64,000 bases of DNA from Streptomyces sp. 135 (GTDB lineage: Bacteria; Actinomycetota; Actinomycetes; Streptomycetales; Streptomycetaceae): positions 992,001-1,056,000 of the forward strand of contig NZ_CP075691.1 in NCBI RefSeq assembly GCF_020026305.1, given 5' to 3'. The notes beneath the pieces are model-generated. The model did not search any database. It had not been told where the DNA came from and saw only the letters and a program-made list of their open reading frames with translations. The translations under genes and the position numbers were made by a program. Below, one piece after another: positions 41,789-53,881 of this stretch; position 1 is the first letter of the stretch; each line of letters opens with the position of its first letter.

Positions 41789-41846
41789 CCCCGGACCGGG
41801 CCCCCGGAAGGCGACCCGCGCGCCCGACGCCCCCGCCCCGCCCCCG

Positions 41847-42380
41847 CTACGGCGCCTCAAATTCCTCGATCGCCCGCGTGAGCCACTGCGTCCAGAACGT
41901 CTCCAGGTCGATGCCCGCGCGCAGCACGACATGGCGCAGCCGGTCCTCGACCGCGTCCTTCCCCGGCGGGAAGTCGCGCCGCTCGATCTCCTCGTACTCC
42001 GCCAACTGCCGCCGGTGGAGGTCGAGATGGCGGTGCAGGTCCTCCTGGACGCCCTCGGTGCCGACCACCGCGGCGGCGCGCAGGCGCAGCAGCAGGGTGT
42101 CACGCATCGGCTTCGGGTCCTGGCTCGCCGCGGTCCAGCGGGCCAGTTCGGCGCGGCCCGCGGGCAGGACCTCGTACTCCTTCTTCTGCCCGCGGCTCGC
42201 CCCTTGCCGCGGCAGCGCGCGGATCGCCCCCTCCCGCTCCAGCCTGCCCAGCTCGCGGTAGATCTGCTGGTGCGTCGCCGACCAGAAGTAGCCGATCGAC
42301 TTGTCGAACCTGCGGGTCAGTTCGAGCCCCGACGACGGCTTCTCGAGGAGGGCGGTGAGGATCGCGTGCGGGAGTGACAT
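41847..42380 (-). CDS. PadR-family regulator downstream of the FadH-like gene
   Basis: 177 residues. Winged helix MSLPHAILTALLEKPSSGLELTRRFDKSIGYFWSATHQQIYRELGRLEREG, then a C-terminal helical domain. It starts 21 bp after the fadH-like stop on the same strand, so both are likely one transcript. The palindromes upstream of fadH could be its sites, making an autoregulated unit. Confidence 0.9.
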   Translation of the reverse strand: MSLPHAILTALLEKPSSGLELTRRFDKSIGYFWSATHQQIYRELGRLEREGAIRALPRQGASRGQKKEYEVLPAGRAELARWTAASQDPKPMRDTLLLRLRAAAVVGTEGVQEDLHRHLDLHRRQLAEYEEIERRDFPPGKDAVEDRLRHVVLRAGIDLETFWTQWLTRAIEEFEAP

Positions 42381-42401
42381 GGGGGCAATCCTAGGGACGG
42401 G

Positions 42402-44582
<2,181 letters not shown>

Positions 44583-44606
44583 TCAAGAACGCCGGAGGAG
44601 AGCCCC

Positions 44607-45104
44607 ATGACCGTCTACACGACGATCGACAGCCCGCTGGGCACGCTGCTGCTGGTGGGCGAGGCCTCCGCCACCGCCAAGGGCGGCACCGCGCTCGCCT
44701 CCCTCTCCATGCCGGGCCAGAAGGGCGCCGCCGTCGTCCTGGACGGCTGGATCCGCGACGACGAGGCGTTCACGGCGATCACCGCCCAACTGCGCTCGTA
44801 CTTCGCCGGGAGCCTGACCCACTTCGACATCGAGTACGCCGCCGGGGCGGGCACCGCGTTCCAGCGCAAGGTCTGGCAGGCACTGGACACGGTCCCCTAC
44901 GGCACCACGACCACCTACGGACGCCTCGCCGAACAGCTCGGCCTCTCCCGGGCCGCCGTGCGCGCCCTGGGCACGGCCATCGGGCGCAACCCGCTGCTCG
45001 TCGTACGCCCCTGCCACCGGGTGATCGGCGCCGACGGCTCCCTCACCGGGTACGCGGGCGGCCTGGAGCGCAAGCGGATCCTCCTCGACCTGGAGGCGGC
45101 ATGA
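44607..45104 (+). CDS. ogt: methylated-DNA-protein-cysteine methyltransferase
   Basis: 165 residues from ATG 44607, after CGGAGGAG. The active-site motif VVRPCHRVIGADGSLTGYAGG and the helix-turn-helix AFQRKVWQALDTVPYGTTTTYG are intact. Removes O6-alkylguanine adducts by suicidal transfer to the Cys near residue 136. Stand-alone Ogt type without an AdaA domain. Confidence 0.93.
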   Translation: MTVYTTIDSPLGTLLLVGEASATAKGGTALASLSMPGQKGAAVVLDGWIRDDEAFTAITAQLRSYFAGSLTHFDIEYAAGAGTAFQRKVWQALDTVPYGTTTTYGRLAEQLGLSRAAVRALGTAIGRNPLLVVRPCHRVIGADGSLTGYAGGLERKRILLDLEAA

Positions 45105-45146
45105 CCGCACCAGGGGCGCCCCGGCCCGACGCCCCACGCCGACGCC

Positions 45147-45174
45147 GCCCCCGACGGCCGTGGCCGTCGGGGGC
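45147..45174. terminator. bidirectional hairpin
   Basis: GCCCCCGACGG-ccgtgg-CCGTCGGGGGC between the convergent ogt and three-repeat protein genes. Confidence 0.8.
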
Positions 45175-45188
45175 GCCTCCCGCGAGGG

Positions 45189-45767
45189 TCAGCCACGGAC
45201 CTTGTGGATCTTCCAGTCCGCGACGTCGGAGCTTCGGTTGAAGTAGGCGTTGGTGCACAGGTCGTACTTGCCGCCGGAGGCCGTGCTGACGTTGTTGGTC
45301 TCCAGGAAGCCGCCGTTGTCGCCGTAGAGGTTTCACAGGTGGACCACGTCGCCGACCCGGACGTGCTGGTCCGCCGGCGCCGAGCCACGGGCGAAGATCC
45401 GCCAGCGCCCGGTGCCCGCCGCGCGGTCGCGGACCTGCGAGGTGGAGACGTCGAACTTCGCCCCCGCGTTCTTCTGCGCGGCGGAAGCATGGCCGTTGGT
45501 GTCGAGGTAGCCGCCGTCGCCGCCGTAGAGGTTGCGCAGGTACACCACGTCGCCGCTCATCACGGGCTGTCCGGCGCCCTTGCCGGAGGCGGAGAGGAGC
45601 TCCCACGTGCCGGTGCCCTTGCCGCGCGTCGGGGTGTCGGCGGTCGACACCGCGTACTTGCCGCCGGACGCGCCGCTGTGCCCGTTGGTGTCGAGGTAGC
45701 CGCCCTGCCAGCCGTTGTAGCCGTTCTGCAAGTGGATCTGTTCGCCGTACCTGAGCTCGTTCGCCAT
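45189..45767 (-). pseudogene. three-repeat beta-rich (lectin-like) protein with an in-frame TGA
   Basis: From ATG 45767 (AGGAGCAGACTG upstream) the frame has three related blocks of about 65 residues built on GEQIHLQNGYNGWQGGYLDTNG / GDVVYLRNLYGGDGGYLDTNG / GDVVHL-stop-NLYGDNGGFLETNN. In block three the arginine codon expected after HL is TGA at 45333-45335. The frame then stays open to a normal stop at 45189 and ends DWKIHKVRG. A single C-to-T change would explain it. The threefold repeat recalls beta-trefoil or fascin-like sugar-binding folds. It has no signal peptide. It may be a pseudogene, or give a two-repeat product of about 144 residues. Confidence 0.8.
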
Positions 45768-45935
45768 CAGTCTGCTCCTCATCGAGTGACGGACGTACGG
45801 ACGGCCGGGCCATGCCCGGCGAGGACACCGGACATCTTGCCGTTACCGCGCCCATACGGAAGCGGCAGAACAAACCTGGCCCATACTCGTGCGGCACGCT
45901 TTCAGCCAGGAAACGGACACCTGCGGGAGAACGGC

Positions 45936-48308
45936 TCAGCGCCCGGCGGCATGGGGCCACGTCCACTCCGCGACCTCCGGCAGGTCGGTGCCGTGCTCGC
46001 GGATCCAGGCGTGGTGGCGGGTGCGGGCGTCGGCCATCGCCTGCCGCACGGCCGTGGCGCGCACGGCGAGGCCGGGGACGCGGTCGATGACGTCCATGAC
46101 GAGGCGGTAGCGGTCGAGGTCGTTGCGGACGACCATGTCGAAGGGCGTGGTCGTCGTGCCCGCCTCCTTGTAGCCGCGTACGTGCAGGTTGTCGTGGCCG
46201 GTACGGCGGTAGGCGAGGCGGTGGATCAGCCACGGATAGCCGTGGTAGGCGAAGATCACCGGCCGGTCGGGGGTGAAGAGCGCGTCGAACTCGGAGTCGG
46301 GCATGCCGTGCGGGTGTTCCTCGCGGGGCATGAGGCGGGCGATGTCGACGACGTTGACGACGCGGACGGCCAGCTCGGGCAGCGCCTCCCGCAGCAGGCT
46401 CGCCGCGGCCAGGACTTCCTGCGTCGGCACGTCGCCCGCGCAGGCCAGGACCACGTCGGGGTCGCGTGTGCCGTCGTCGGTGCCCGCCCACTCCCACACC
46501 CCCGCGCCGCGCGCACAGTGGGCGCGGGCCTCGTCGAGGGTGAGCCAGTCGAAGCAGGGCTGCTTCCCCGCGACGACCACGTTGACGTAGTCGCGGCTGC
46601 CGAGGACGTGCTCGGTCACCGACAGGAGAGTGTTGGCGTCCGGCGGCAGATAGACGCGTACGACGTCGGGGCTCTTGTTGAGCACGTGGTCCACGAAGCC
46701 CGGGTCCTGGTGCGAGAAGCCGTTGTGGTCCTGGCGCCACACGTGTGAGGTGAGCAGGTAGTTGAGGGACGGCACGGGGGCTCGCCACGGCAGGGAGCGC
46801 GAGGTCTTCAGCCACTTGATGTGCTGGTTGACCATCGAGTCGACGATGTGGACGAAGGCTTCGTAGCAGGAGAAGAGGCCGTGCCGGCCGGTGAGGGTGT
46901 AGCCCTCCAGCCAGCCCTGGCAGAGGTGTTCGGAGAGGACCTCCATGACGCGGCCGTCGCGGGCGAGGTGCTCGTCGGTGTCGAGGGTCCGTTCCTGCCA
47001 GGCCTTGCCGGTGGCGCCGAAGAGCGCGCCGAGCCGGTTGGACTCGGTCTCGTCCGGGCCCACGACACGGAAGTCGCGCCGCCGCGCGGTGTCGGCCATG
47101 ACCCGGGCGAGCAGGGCGCCCGTGACCCGGGTCGGCTCGTGCAGGGTGGCGCCGGGCCGGTCGACGGGGACGGCGAAGTCCTCCAGCGGCGGCAGGGGCA
47201 GCGGCCGGCTGAGCACACCGCCGTTGGCGTGCCGCGTGGCGCCGAGCCTGCGCTCCCCCTCGGGTACGCAGGCCAGGACGTCGGCGGTGGGAGCGCCCTC
47301 GGTGTCGAAGAGTTCCTGGGGGCGGTAGGAGCGCAGCCACTCCTCCAACTGCCGCAGGTGGTCCGGGTTCTCGCGGACTCCGGAGAGGGGCACCTGGTGG
47401 GAGCGCCAGGTGTTCTCGACCGGATCCCCGTCGACGGTCCGCGGGCCCGTCCAGCCCTTGGGCGTGCGCAGTACGACGACGGGCCAGCGCGCGCGGTTGT
47501 GCGCGCCGCCGTCGCGGGCGGCGCGCTGGATGGCGGCGATGCGGTCGAGGGCCTGGTCCAGTGTGTCGGCCATGGCCTGGTGGACCTGGTGCGGGTCGTC
47601 GCCGGTGACGTACAGGGGATCGTGGCCGTATCCCTTGAGCAGGGCGTCCAGCTCGGCGTCGGGGAGCCGGGCGAGCAGCGTCGGGTTGGCGATCTTGTAG
47701 CCGTTGAGGTGGAGGATCGGCAGGACGGCGCCGTCGTGCACGGGGTCGAGGAATTTGTTGGAGTGCCAGGAGCCGGCCAGCGGCCCGGTCTCGGCCTCGC
47801 CGTCACCGATCACGCAGGCCACGACCAGGTCCGGGTTGTCGAAGGCGGCTCCGTAGGCGTGGGCGAGGGAGTAGCCCAGTTCGCCGCCCTCGTGGATCGA
47901 GCCGGGCGTCTCGGGTGCGACGTGGCTCGGCACGCCGCCGGGGAACGAGAACTGGCGGAACAGCCGCGCCATGCCCTCCGCGTCCCGCGTCACCGCCGGG
48001 TACGTCTGCGTGTAGCTGCCCTCCAGCCAGGAGTTGGCGAGCACGGCCGGTCCGCCGTGGCCGGGTCCCCATACGCACAGCGCGTCCAGGTCGCGTTCCT
48101 TGATGGCGCGGTTGAGGTGCGTGTGGACGAGGTTGAGGCCGGGTGAGGTGCCCCAGTGGCCGAGGAGGCGCGGCTTGATGTGCTCGGGCCTCAGCGGCTC
48201 GGTCAGCAGCGGGTTGGCCATCAGGTAGATCTGGCCGACGGACAGGTAGTTGGCGGCACGCCAGTGGGCGTCGAGTGCCGCCAGGTCCTCCTTCGCCATG
48301 GGCGCCAT
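45936..48308 (-). CDS. xfp: xylulose-5-phosphate/fructose-6-phosphate phosphoketolase
   Basis: 790 residues from ATG 48308 (GCGAGGAG upstream). Thiamine diphosphate-dependent family motifs: [49 protein letters not shown], and the C-terminal [15 protein letters not shown]. It splits xylulose-5-P or fructose-6-P to acetyl-phosphate plus a triose or erythrose phosphate. No acetate kinase or phosphotransacetylase is adjacent. Full-length and apparently intact. Confidence 0.94.
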   Translation of the reverse strand: MAPMAKEDLAALDAHWRAANYLSVGQIYLMANPLLTEPLRPEHIKPRLLGHWGTSPGLNLVHTHLNRAIKERDLDALCVWGPGHGGPAVLANSWLEGSYTQTYPAVTRDAEGMARLFRQFSFPGGVPSHVAPETPGSIHEGGELGYSLAHAYGAAFDNPDLVVACVIGDGEAETGPLAGSWHSNKFLDPVHDGAVLPILHLNGYKIANPTLLARLPDAELDALLKGYGHDPLYVTGDDPHQVHQAMADTLDQALDRIAAIQRAARDGGAHNRARWPVVVLRTPKGWTGPRTVDGDPVENTWRSHQVPLSGVRENPDHLRQLEEWLRSYRPQELFDTEGAPTADVLACVPEGERRLGATRHANGGVLSRPLPLPPLEDFAVPVDRPGATLHEPTRVTGALLARVMADTARRRDFRVVGPDETESNRLGALFGATGKAWQERTLDTDEHLARDGRVMEVLSEHLCQGWLEGYTLTGRHGLFSCYEAFVHIVDSMVNQHIKWLKTSRSLPWRAPVPSLNYLLTSHVWRQDHNGFSHQDPGFVDHVLNKSPDVVRVYLPPDANTLLSVTEHVLGSRDYVNVVVAGKQPCFDWLTLDEARAHCARGAGVWEWAGTDDGTRDPDVVLACAGDVPTQEVLAAASLLREALPELAVRVVNVVDIARLMPREEHPHGMPDSEFDALFTPDRPVIFAYHGYPWLIHRLAYRRTGHDNLHVRGYKEAGTTTTPFDMVVRNDLDRYRLVMDVIDRVPGLAVRATAVRQAMADARTRHHAWIREHGTDLPEVAEWTWPHAAGR

Positions 48309-48490
48309 GAGGATCTCCTCGCGAGGGTCGTGGTGTGCGGCGGAATCACGTTCCAGTACGTGGCTAAGGCGCGGGTTCCACGGGAGCGCCGGGTCAGTCG
48401 TCGCGGCGCCGGGTCGGTCGCGGCAGCGGACCGGCCCCGGCGTTCCTCCCTCGACGCTGCCACCGCCCGGCCGCCGTCGCGAGCCCGAAG

Positions 48491-48506
48491 GGGGCCGTTC
48501 GGCCCC
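48491..48506. terminator. short hairpin downstream of the rlmG-like gene
   Basis: GGGGCCG-tt-CGGCCCC, 36 bp past the stop of the minus-strand methyltransferase gene. Confidence 0.55.
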
Positions 48507-48541
48507 GCCGGCACGGGCGGCGGCGCCTCAGCGATCGCCTC

Positions 48542-49744
48542 TCAGCGGTTGCCCTTGACCGCCCGCAGCACGACGAACTTCGGGTCGCTCGCGACGACGC
48601 GCGCGTTGCCGAAGAGCTTGCGCAGCTTCACGTGGTACCCGAGGTGGCGGTTGCCGATGACCCACAGTTCGCCGCCGGGCCGCAGCGCGGCGCGCGCACC
48701 GCTGAACATCCGCCACGCGGTCGCCCCGGTGGTGGCCTGGTGGCTGTGGAAGGGCGGGTTGTTCAGGACGAGGTCCACCGTCCCCGGCGGCACGGCGGCG
48801 AGGGCGTCCCCGGCCACGAAGTGCGCCTTGGCGTCCTCGGCGGCGTTGGCGCGGAAGGTGGCCTCGGCGGAGGCGACGGCCTGGAACGACTCGTCGATGA
48901 AGGTGACCGTGGCGTCCGGGTCCGCGACGGACGCGGCGGTGCCGAGCACGCCGTTGCCGCAGCCGAGGTCCACGACGTGCGCGCCGCCACGGGCGCGCGG
49001 CAGGTGCTTGAGGAAGAAGCGGGTGCCGATGTCGAGGCGGTCGGCGCAGAAGATGCCGGCGTGGTTGACGACGGTCAGGCCCGCGCCGGCCCCGGAGTCG
49101 GCGGGCAGCACATAGGTACGGGGCCAGGGGGCGGGCCCCGGGGTGCGCGCGGGGTCCGGGGTGCTGAAGATGAGCCGCGCCTTCTGCCGCGCCAGGGAGG
49201 TCCTGGTCGGCCCGACGAGCCGCTCGAAGAGCTCAAGCGTGGACGTGTGGATCTCGGTGACCATGCCGGTGCCGACGACGACGGTGCCCTCGTGCAGGGC
49301 GGACGCCAGCCGGTGCAGCTGGTCCTCGAGAAGCGCGAGGCTCTTCGGTACGCGGACCAGGAGTACGTCGATACGGGCGGGCGGAGTGTCCCTGGTCGTC
49401 AGCAGCCGGGCCGCGTCCGGCGCGTGGCCCGCCCGCGCGAGGTTGGCGCGGGTGGCCTGCTGGGCGAGGAAGGAGTCGGTGATCTGCACGGGCACACGCG
49501 CGTGCCCCGCGAGCGCGGTGGTCAGCGCGCCCCACCGGTCACCGACGACGGCCACGGTGCCACTCAGGTCGACGGCCGCCGCGACGCCCCCTGGCTCCCC
49601 TTGCTTCCCTTCCTCACCTTCCTCGCCCGCGAGGTGCCGCAGCAGATAGGCGTCGGCCGCCGACCAGGCGCGCAGCTGGTCGCGGGGGTCCTCCGGGAAG
49701 CGGGTGAGGTCGTACGCGCCCCATGACGTGCTCAAACGGTTCAT
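48542..49744 (-). CDS. RsmC/RlmG-like 23S or 16S rRNA (guanine-N2) methyltransferase
   Basis: 400 residues. Two tandem domains: a degenerate N-terminal one (VAVVGDRWGALTTALAGH) and a catalytic C-terminal one with VVDLGCGNGVLGTAA for SAM and VLNNPPFHSHQATTG, the NPPF motif of N2-guanine methyltransferases. This two-domain plan is that of RlmG and RsmC. Which rRNA it modifies is not decidable from sequence alone. A Glu/Gly-rich insert near residue 42 is unusual. Confidence 0.87.
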   Translation of the reverse strand: MNRLSTSWGAYDLTRFPEDPRDQLRAWSAADAYLLRHLAGEEGEEGKQGEPGGVAAAVDLSGTVAVVGDRWGALTTALAGHARVPVQITDSFLAQQATRANLARAGHAPDAARLLTTRDTPPARIDVLLVRVPKSLALLEDQLHRLASALHEGTVVVGTGMVTEIHTSTLELFERLVGPTRTSLARQKARLIFSTPDPARTPGPAPWPRTYVLPADSGAGAGLTVVNHAGIFCADRLDIGTRFFLKHLPRARGGAHVVDLGCGNGVLGTAASVADPDATVTFIDESFQAVASAEATFRANAAEDAKAHFVAGDALAAVPPGTVDLVLNNPPFHSHQATTGATAWRMFSGARAALRPGGELWVIGNRHLGYHVKLRKLFGNARVVASDPKFVVLRAVKGNR

Positions 49745-49820
49745 CGTGCCCTCAGGCTAACGGAGGGCCTGCCGGACACGGTGGTCAGCCGGGGGCGGGG
49801 GTCAGCCGGGCGCGGGGGTC

Positions 49821-50300
49821 TCACCGCTCGGTGCTCGGCTCGAACCAGGTGGGGCCGTCGACCAGGGCCTGCTTGATGCGGGAGAGCGAGAACTCGTGCA
49901 GGTCGGGCAGCGCGTCCACGTCGAACCACGCCACTTCCAGCGACTCGTCGTCGTTGACGCGCGCCTCGCCGCCGACGGCACGGCAGCGCAGGGTGATGTC
50001 CATGTACTGGCAGGTGTCGCCGTTGGGGTAGGTGACCGGGTCCAGCGCCTGGACCAGGACCACGCGCTCGGGCACGCAGCGCACCGCCGTCTCCTCGTAC
50101 ACCTCGCGCACCGCGCACTCCGCGGGCTGCTCCCCCGGGTCGGGGATGCCGCCGATCACCGCCCACCTGCCGTTGTCGGAGCGCCGCCCGAGCAGCACCC
50201 TGCCGTCGTCGTCGAAGACGATGGCGGAGACCCCGGGGAGCCAGAGCAGCTGCTGGCCGGCGTCGGCCCGCAGGGTGCGGATGAATTCAGGAGTGGCCAT
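49821..50300 (-). CDS. NUDIX hydrolase
   Basis: 159 residues from ATG 50300. The NUDIX box is GGIPDPGEQPAECAVREVYEETAV (Gx5Ex7REUxEExGU pattern, with V for the last G). The first strand AIVFDDDGRVLLGRRSDNGRW is typical of ADP-ribose or dNTP-type pyrophosphatases. Substrate unassigned. It is a minus-strand gene between the methyltransferase and lnt. Confidence 0.9.
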   Translation of the reverse strand: MATPEFIRTLRADAGQQLLWLPGVSAIVFDDDGRVLLGRRSDNGRWAVIGGIPDPGEQPAECAVREVYEETAVRCVPERVVLVQALDPVTYPNGDTCQYMDITLRCRAVGGEARVNDDESLEVAWFDVDALPDLHEFSLSRIKQALVDGPTWFEPSTER

Positions 50301-50346
50301 GGTCCGACCCTAACGGCGTCCCGTCGCAGCCCTTGACAGGAGCGCG

Positions 50347-51957
50347 TTACTCCCCGGCGTCCCGCCGGGCCCGCGCCGACGCCGCGGCCCAGCCGAGTCC
50401 GCCGAGGGCGATCAGCACCAGGACGCCCTCGGGCAGCGCGCCGAGGCGGGTGGCCGGGGTCCGCGACGAGCGCAGCGGCACCTCCTCGACGAGCGAATCG
50501 GCGGTGAACCACTCCGTCTTCGCCTTGACCGTGCCGTCCGGCATGATCACCGCACTGACGCCGCTGGTCACCGGGACGGCGACGGCGCGGCTGTGCTCGA
50601 CCGCGCGGACCCGGGACATCGCGAGCTGCTGGTACGTCATCTCGCTGCGGTCGAACGTGGCGTTGTTGCTCGGCACCGAGATGATCTGGGCGCCGTGGGT
50701 CACCGTGTCGCGCACGGCCCAGTCGAACGCGGCCTCGTAGCAGGTCGCGAGGCCCACCTTGGTGCCCGCCATGGTGAAGACACCGGGCTCGGAACCGCGG
50801 CTGAAGTCCTGGCGCACCATGTCGACGTCGCTGCTGAAGACGCCGATGACATCGCGCAGCGGGATGTACTCGCCGAAGGGCTGGATCTGCCGCTTGTCGT
50901 AGGTGTCGGTGGGGCCCTTCCGTGGATCCCACAGGATCTGCTCGTTGAAGAGCTTGCCGTCCTCGGCCTCGACGACACCGCCCACCGAGAGGGGCACCCC
51001 GATGGCCTTGACGGCGTTCTCGATCTCCTGGCGCGCGTCGGGGTTGGTGAACGGATCGATGTCGGAGGAGTTCTCCGGCCACAGCACGAGATCGGGGCGC
51101 TTGACCTTGCCGGCCTTCACCTGGGCGGCCAGCCGTTCGGTCTCGCGCACGTGGTGGTCGAGGACGGCGCGCCGCTGGGCGTTGAAGTCGAGCCCCGCGC
51201 GCGGGACGTTGCCCTGGATGGCGGCGATGGTCGCGGTGCCGTCCTCGGCCTCGTCGCTGACGAGCGGCCGCGCGGCGAAGGCGCCGAGGAGCGGGACGAG
51301 CACGCTCAGCCCGGCCACGGCCGCCGCCCCGCGCCGCAGGACCCCGGTCGCGCGTACGTCACGGATCCGGCGCACGGCCTCGTACAGCCCGAAGCCGCAC
51401 AGGACGACCGCGAAGCCGAGCACGGGGGTGCCGCCGAGCGCGGCGAGCGGCAGGAAGACACCGTCGGCCTGGCCGAAGGCGATCTTGCCCCAGGGGAACC
51501 CGCTGAAGGGCACGCGCGCGCGTGCCGCCTCTCCCGCGATCCACAGGGCGGCCGCCCAGAGCGGGTAGCCGGGCAGGCGTGAGACCGCCGCGATGCCCGC
51601 GCCCACCAGGGCGACGAAGACCGCCTCGACGGCGGCGAGCGCCAGCCACGGGCCGGGGCCGACCTCGACGCCGGTCCACACCAGCAGCGGCAGCAGGAAG
51701 CCCAGGCCGAAGAGGTAACCGAGGCCGAGGCCCGCCTTCCAGGTGCGGCCGTGCAGGCACCGGGCGAGGACGGCGAAGGCCGGGAGCGCGAGCCACCACA
51801 GCGTGCGGGGCGGGAAGCTGACGTAGAGCAGCACTCCGGAGAGGGCCGCCGCGGCGGCGGGCACGAGCCGCCGCAGGACGCGCCCGGCGCGGGAGGCCGG
51901 CGCGGGCTGCGGATCGAGCTGGTCCGGCTCGTCTACGGGAGTGGTGGTGGCTGTCAC
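50347..51957 (-). CDS. lnt: apolipoprotein N-acyltransferase
   Basis: 536 residues. N-terminal half has six to seven membrane helices; the nitrilase-like domain carries the catalytic triad: Glu in LVLWPENSSDIDP (about residue 295), Lys in YDKRQIQPFGEYIPLRD (about 355) and Cys in LATCYEAAFDWAV (about 403). It N-acylates the lipid-modified cysteine of lipoproteins. The C-terminus ends in one more helix and a short basic tail. Several lipoproteins in this window are potential substrates. Confidence 0.92.
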   Translation of the reverse strand: MTATTTPVDEPDQLDPQPAPASRAGRVLRRLVPAAAAALSGVLLYVSFPPRTLWWLALPAFAVLARCLHGRTWKAGLGLGYLFGLGFLLPLLVWTGVEVGPGPWLALAAVEAVFVALVGAGIAAVSRLPGYPLWAAALWIAGEAARARVPFSGFPWGKIAFGQADGVFLPLAALGGTPVLGFAVVLCGFGLYEAVRRIRDVRATGVLRRGAAAVAGLSVLVPLLGAFAARPLVSDEAEDGTATIAAIQGNVPRAGLDFNAQRRAVLDHHVRETERLAAQVKAGKVKRPDLVLWPENSSDIDPFTNPDARQEIENAVKAIGVPLSVGGVVEAEDGKLFNEQILWDPRKGPTDTYDKRQIQPFGEYIPLRDVIGVFSSDVDMVRQDFSRGSEPGVFTMAGTKVGLATCYEAAFDWAVRDTVTHGAQIISVPSNNATFDRSEMTYQQLAMSRVRAVEHSRAVAVPVTSGVSAVIMPDGTVKAKTEWFTADSLVEEVPLRSSRTPATRLGALPEGVLVLIALGGLGWAAASARARRDAGE

Positions 51958-52172
51958 TCGGGGAGTGTACGGCGCGTCACCGGAGCGCCGACAGCGTGGT
52001 CGTGGGCGTCGACAAAGCGGTCGTGGGCGCCTCCGCCGGGTCGTTCCGGCGCAACTGGCCCCATGGCGCGGCGCCTGCCGTTAGCGTGTGGCCGGGCCTC
52101 AGGCACGGGCCCGGCGCACGCCACCGTGGGCCGGCCGCGCCGTTCGGGCCCGCATACCTCGGGGGGCGGCGG

Positions 52173-53261
52173 GTGGGGTCGACGGGTACGGCCGCTACGG
52201 CCGGTCCGGCAGGCGGGCGTGAGCGGCGGGGCGCGTCCGACGCCGTGGGCGTGGCCCTGCTCGGCGCGTGTGCCGCCTGGGCACTGATCACCGCGGGCGT
52301 GCACGGCGGCACCCCCGAGGGGATGCTCCTCGCAGTCCTGGCCGTGGCCGCCGGGTACGCGGGCGGGCGCATCTGCGGAGCGCTGCTCCCGGTCGCCGCT
52401 CCGTGTGCGGGGGCACTCGCGGGCCTGACCCTCGCGGTGACGGCGCCCCGCCTCACGCTCGGCCCGGCCTCGCTCCTCGGTCACGCCGGTGCGGCCGCCG
52501 GGCTGCTGATCCTCTCTGCGGGTGCGGCCTGCTGCGCGGCGTGGGCGGCCCGGACACCGGCCTCACGCGTCGCACTGCGGGTGCTCGCCGCCGGGATCGC
52601 CGCTGTCTCGGCGGCACTGGGCTCGCCCGCGGCCTTCGCGGGGTGCGCCCTGGTGCTGCTCTGCTCGCTCGCGGCGGCCCACGTACGGCGCAGGGCGCTC
52701 GGCCTCGCCGGTCTCGCCGCCGTGACGGCACTGCTGACGGGGGTGTCCTTGACGGTGGCCGAGGACGTGCTGCCGGACGGCCTGACGGCTTCTCTGGAGG
52801 GCCGGCTCGGCCGCCAGCGCGTGCTGCTGTGGCGCGACGCGCTCGGCCTGGCGGCGCGGGAGCCCGTCCTGGGGGTGGGGCCGGGGCGCTTCGGCGAGGT
52901 CAGCCCGGCGGTCGCCCGGAACCTCCTGGCGGACGGCAAGCCTCATTCGGCGCCGTTGCAGCAGGCCTCCGAGCAGGGTCTCGTGGGAGTGGCGCTGCTG
53001 GCGGCGGTGTTCTGCTGGCTGCTGTACGCCCTGTGGCGGTCGCCGCGCTCCGCCCAGGTCGTCCTGTCGGCGGGCGCGGCCCTGACGGCACTGACGGCCG
53101 TGGCGACGGTGGGCAACGCGCTCAGCGTGACGTCGGTGACGGCCGCGGCGGGCCTGCTCGCGGGCATCGCCACGGCGCGGCCCCTGCCCGACGGCTCCGA
53201 GCACCCCGGGGGCTCTGGCGGTGCCGACGGAGCCGTGGGCGTCAGACCGACGTTCCCCTGA
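52173..53261 (+). CDS. polytopic membrane protein, O-antigen ligase/Wzy-like
   Basis: About 362 residues from a GTG at 52173; the frame is open to 51996 but the extra part is Pro/Arg-rich and unlike a membrane protein. Some eight to ten hydrophobic helices rich in Ala/Gly are present. The segment LWRDALGLAAREPVLGVGPGRFGEVSP, followed by the His in GKPHSAPLQQASEQGLVGVALL, is the hallmark of Wzy/O-antigen ligase-like proteins. It probably ligates or polymerises an envelope glycan. Convergent with the next gene, with a 20-bp 3' overlap. Confidence 0.75.
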   Translation: MGSTGTAATAGPAGGRERRGASDAVGVALLGACAAWALITAGVHGGTPEGMLLAVLAVAAGYAGGRICGALLPVAAPCAGALAGLTLAVTAPRLTLGPASLLGHAGAAAGLLILSAGAACCAAWAARTPASRVALRVLAAGIAAVSAALGSPAAFAGCALVLLCSLAAAHVRRRALGLAGLAAVTALLTGVSLTVAEDVLPDGLTASLEGRLGRQRVLLWRDALGLAAREPVLGVGPGRFGEVSPAVARNLLADGKPHSAPLQQASEQGLVGVALLAAVFCWLLYALWRSPRSAQVVLSAGAALTALTAVATVGNALSVTSVTAAAGLLAGIATARPLPDGSEHPGGSGGADGAVGVRPTFP

Positions 53262-53808
53262 CCTTCAGCCGGGCCCGGATGGCGCGTACCGCGGATTCGG
53301 CGTTGTCCACGGTCACCGTGAACTTGTGGCCGTCGCCCAGCCTGAGCACCAGCCCCTCGCCGCGCCGGACCACGACGGCCGTGCCCTTCTCGGGCCGCCA
53401 GCGGTAGCCCCAGCCGCCCCACTGCCGGGGTGTGACGCTCGGGGCGAAGTCCGCGCCGACGACATGGGAGAGCGGGATGTGGCGGCGCGGCAGGCCCAGA
53501 TGGCCGCAGCGCACCTCCAGGAAATCCTTGTCGACCTTCACGGCCACATGGACGAAGGCCAGCGTCCCGAAGAGCATCAGGAGTCCGACGGCGATGCATC
53601 CGACGACGGACATGAGCAGGGGCGCGAAGCCCGATGTCCACATCGAGCCGACCGCGAGTTCGATGCCGAGGGCCAGGCAGGCCGCGCCCGCGCAGGCCAG
53701 CAGCCACTGGACGCGGTTGGTCGCGCGGCCGGTCCAGACTTCGGGCGGGGCGTCGGGCCCGGCGTTCTCGCCGTGGTCGCCGTGCTCCTCGTGGGCTGGG
53801 TCCCTCAT
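53242..53808 (-). CDS. membrane protein with PH-like domain (DUF3093-like)
   Basis: 188 residues from ATG 53808. Two membrane helices (WLLACAGAACLALGIELAVG, LLMSVVGCIAVGLLMLFGTLA) are followed by a beta-rich cytoplasmic part (VKVDKDFLEVRCGHLGLPRRHIPLSHVVGADFA ... WGYRWRPEKGTAVVVRRGEGLVLRLGDG). This matches actinobacterial PH-like membrane proteins of unknown role. Its 3' end overlaps the convergent Wzy-like gene by 20 bp. Confidence 0.78.
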   Translation of the reverse strand: MRDPAHEEHGDHGENAGPDAPPEVWTGRATNRVQWLLACAGAACLALGIELAVGSMWTSGFAPLLMSVVGCIAVGLLMLFGTLAFVHVAVKVDKDFLEVRCGHLGLPRRHIPLSHVVGADFAPSVTPRQWGGWGYRWRPEKGTAVVVRRGEGLVLRLGDGHKFTVTVDNAESAVRAIRARLKVRGTSV

Positions 53809-53881
53809 GCCATCGAGATTACTCACGTTCCGCCGCGAAGGCACCGCGTCGCGGAGCGTGACCGGATTCGGGTTCCAGGGC

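Noticed and set aside
51996..52172. N-terminal extension of the Wzy-like protein
   Set aside because: Pro/Arg/Gly-rich, not membrane-like, and no ribosome-binding site before the GTG at 51996.
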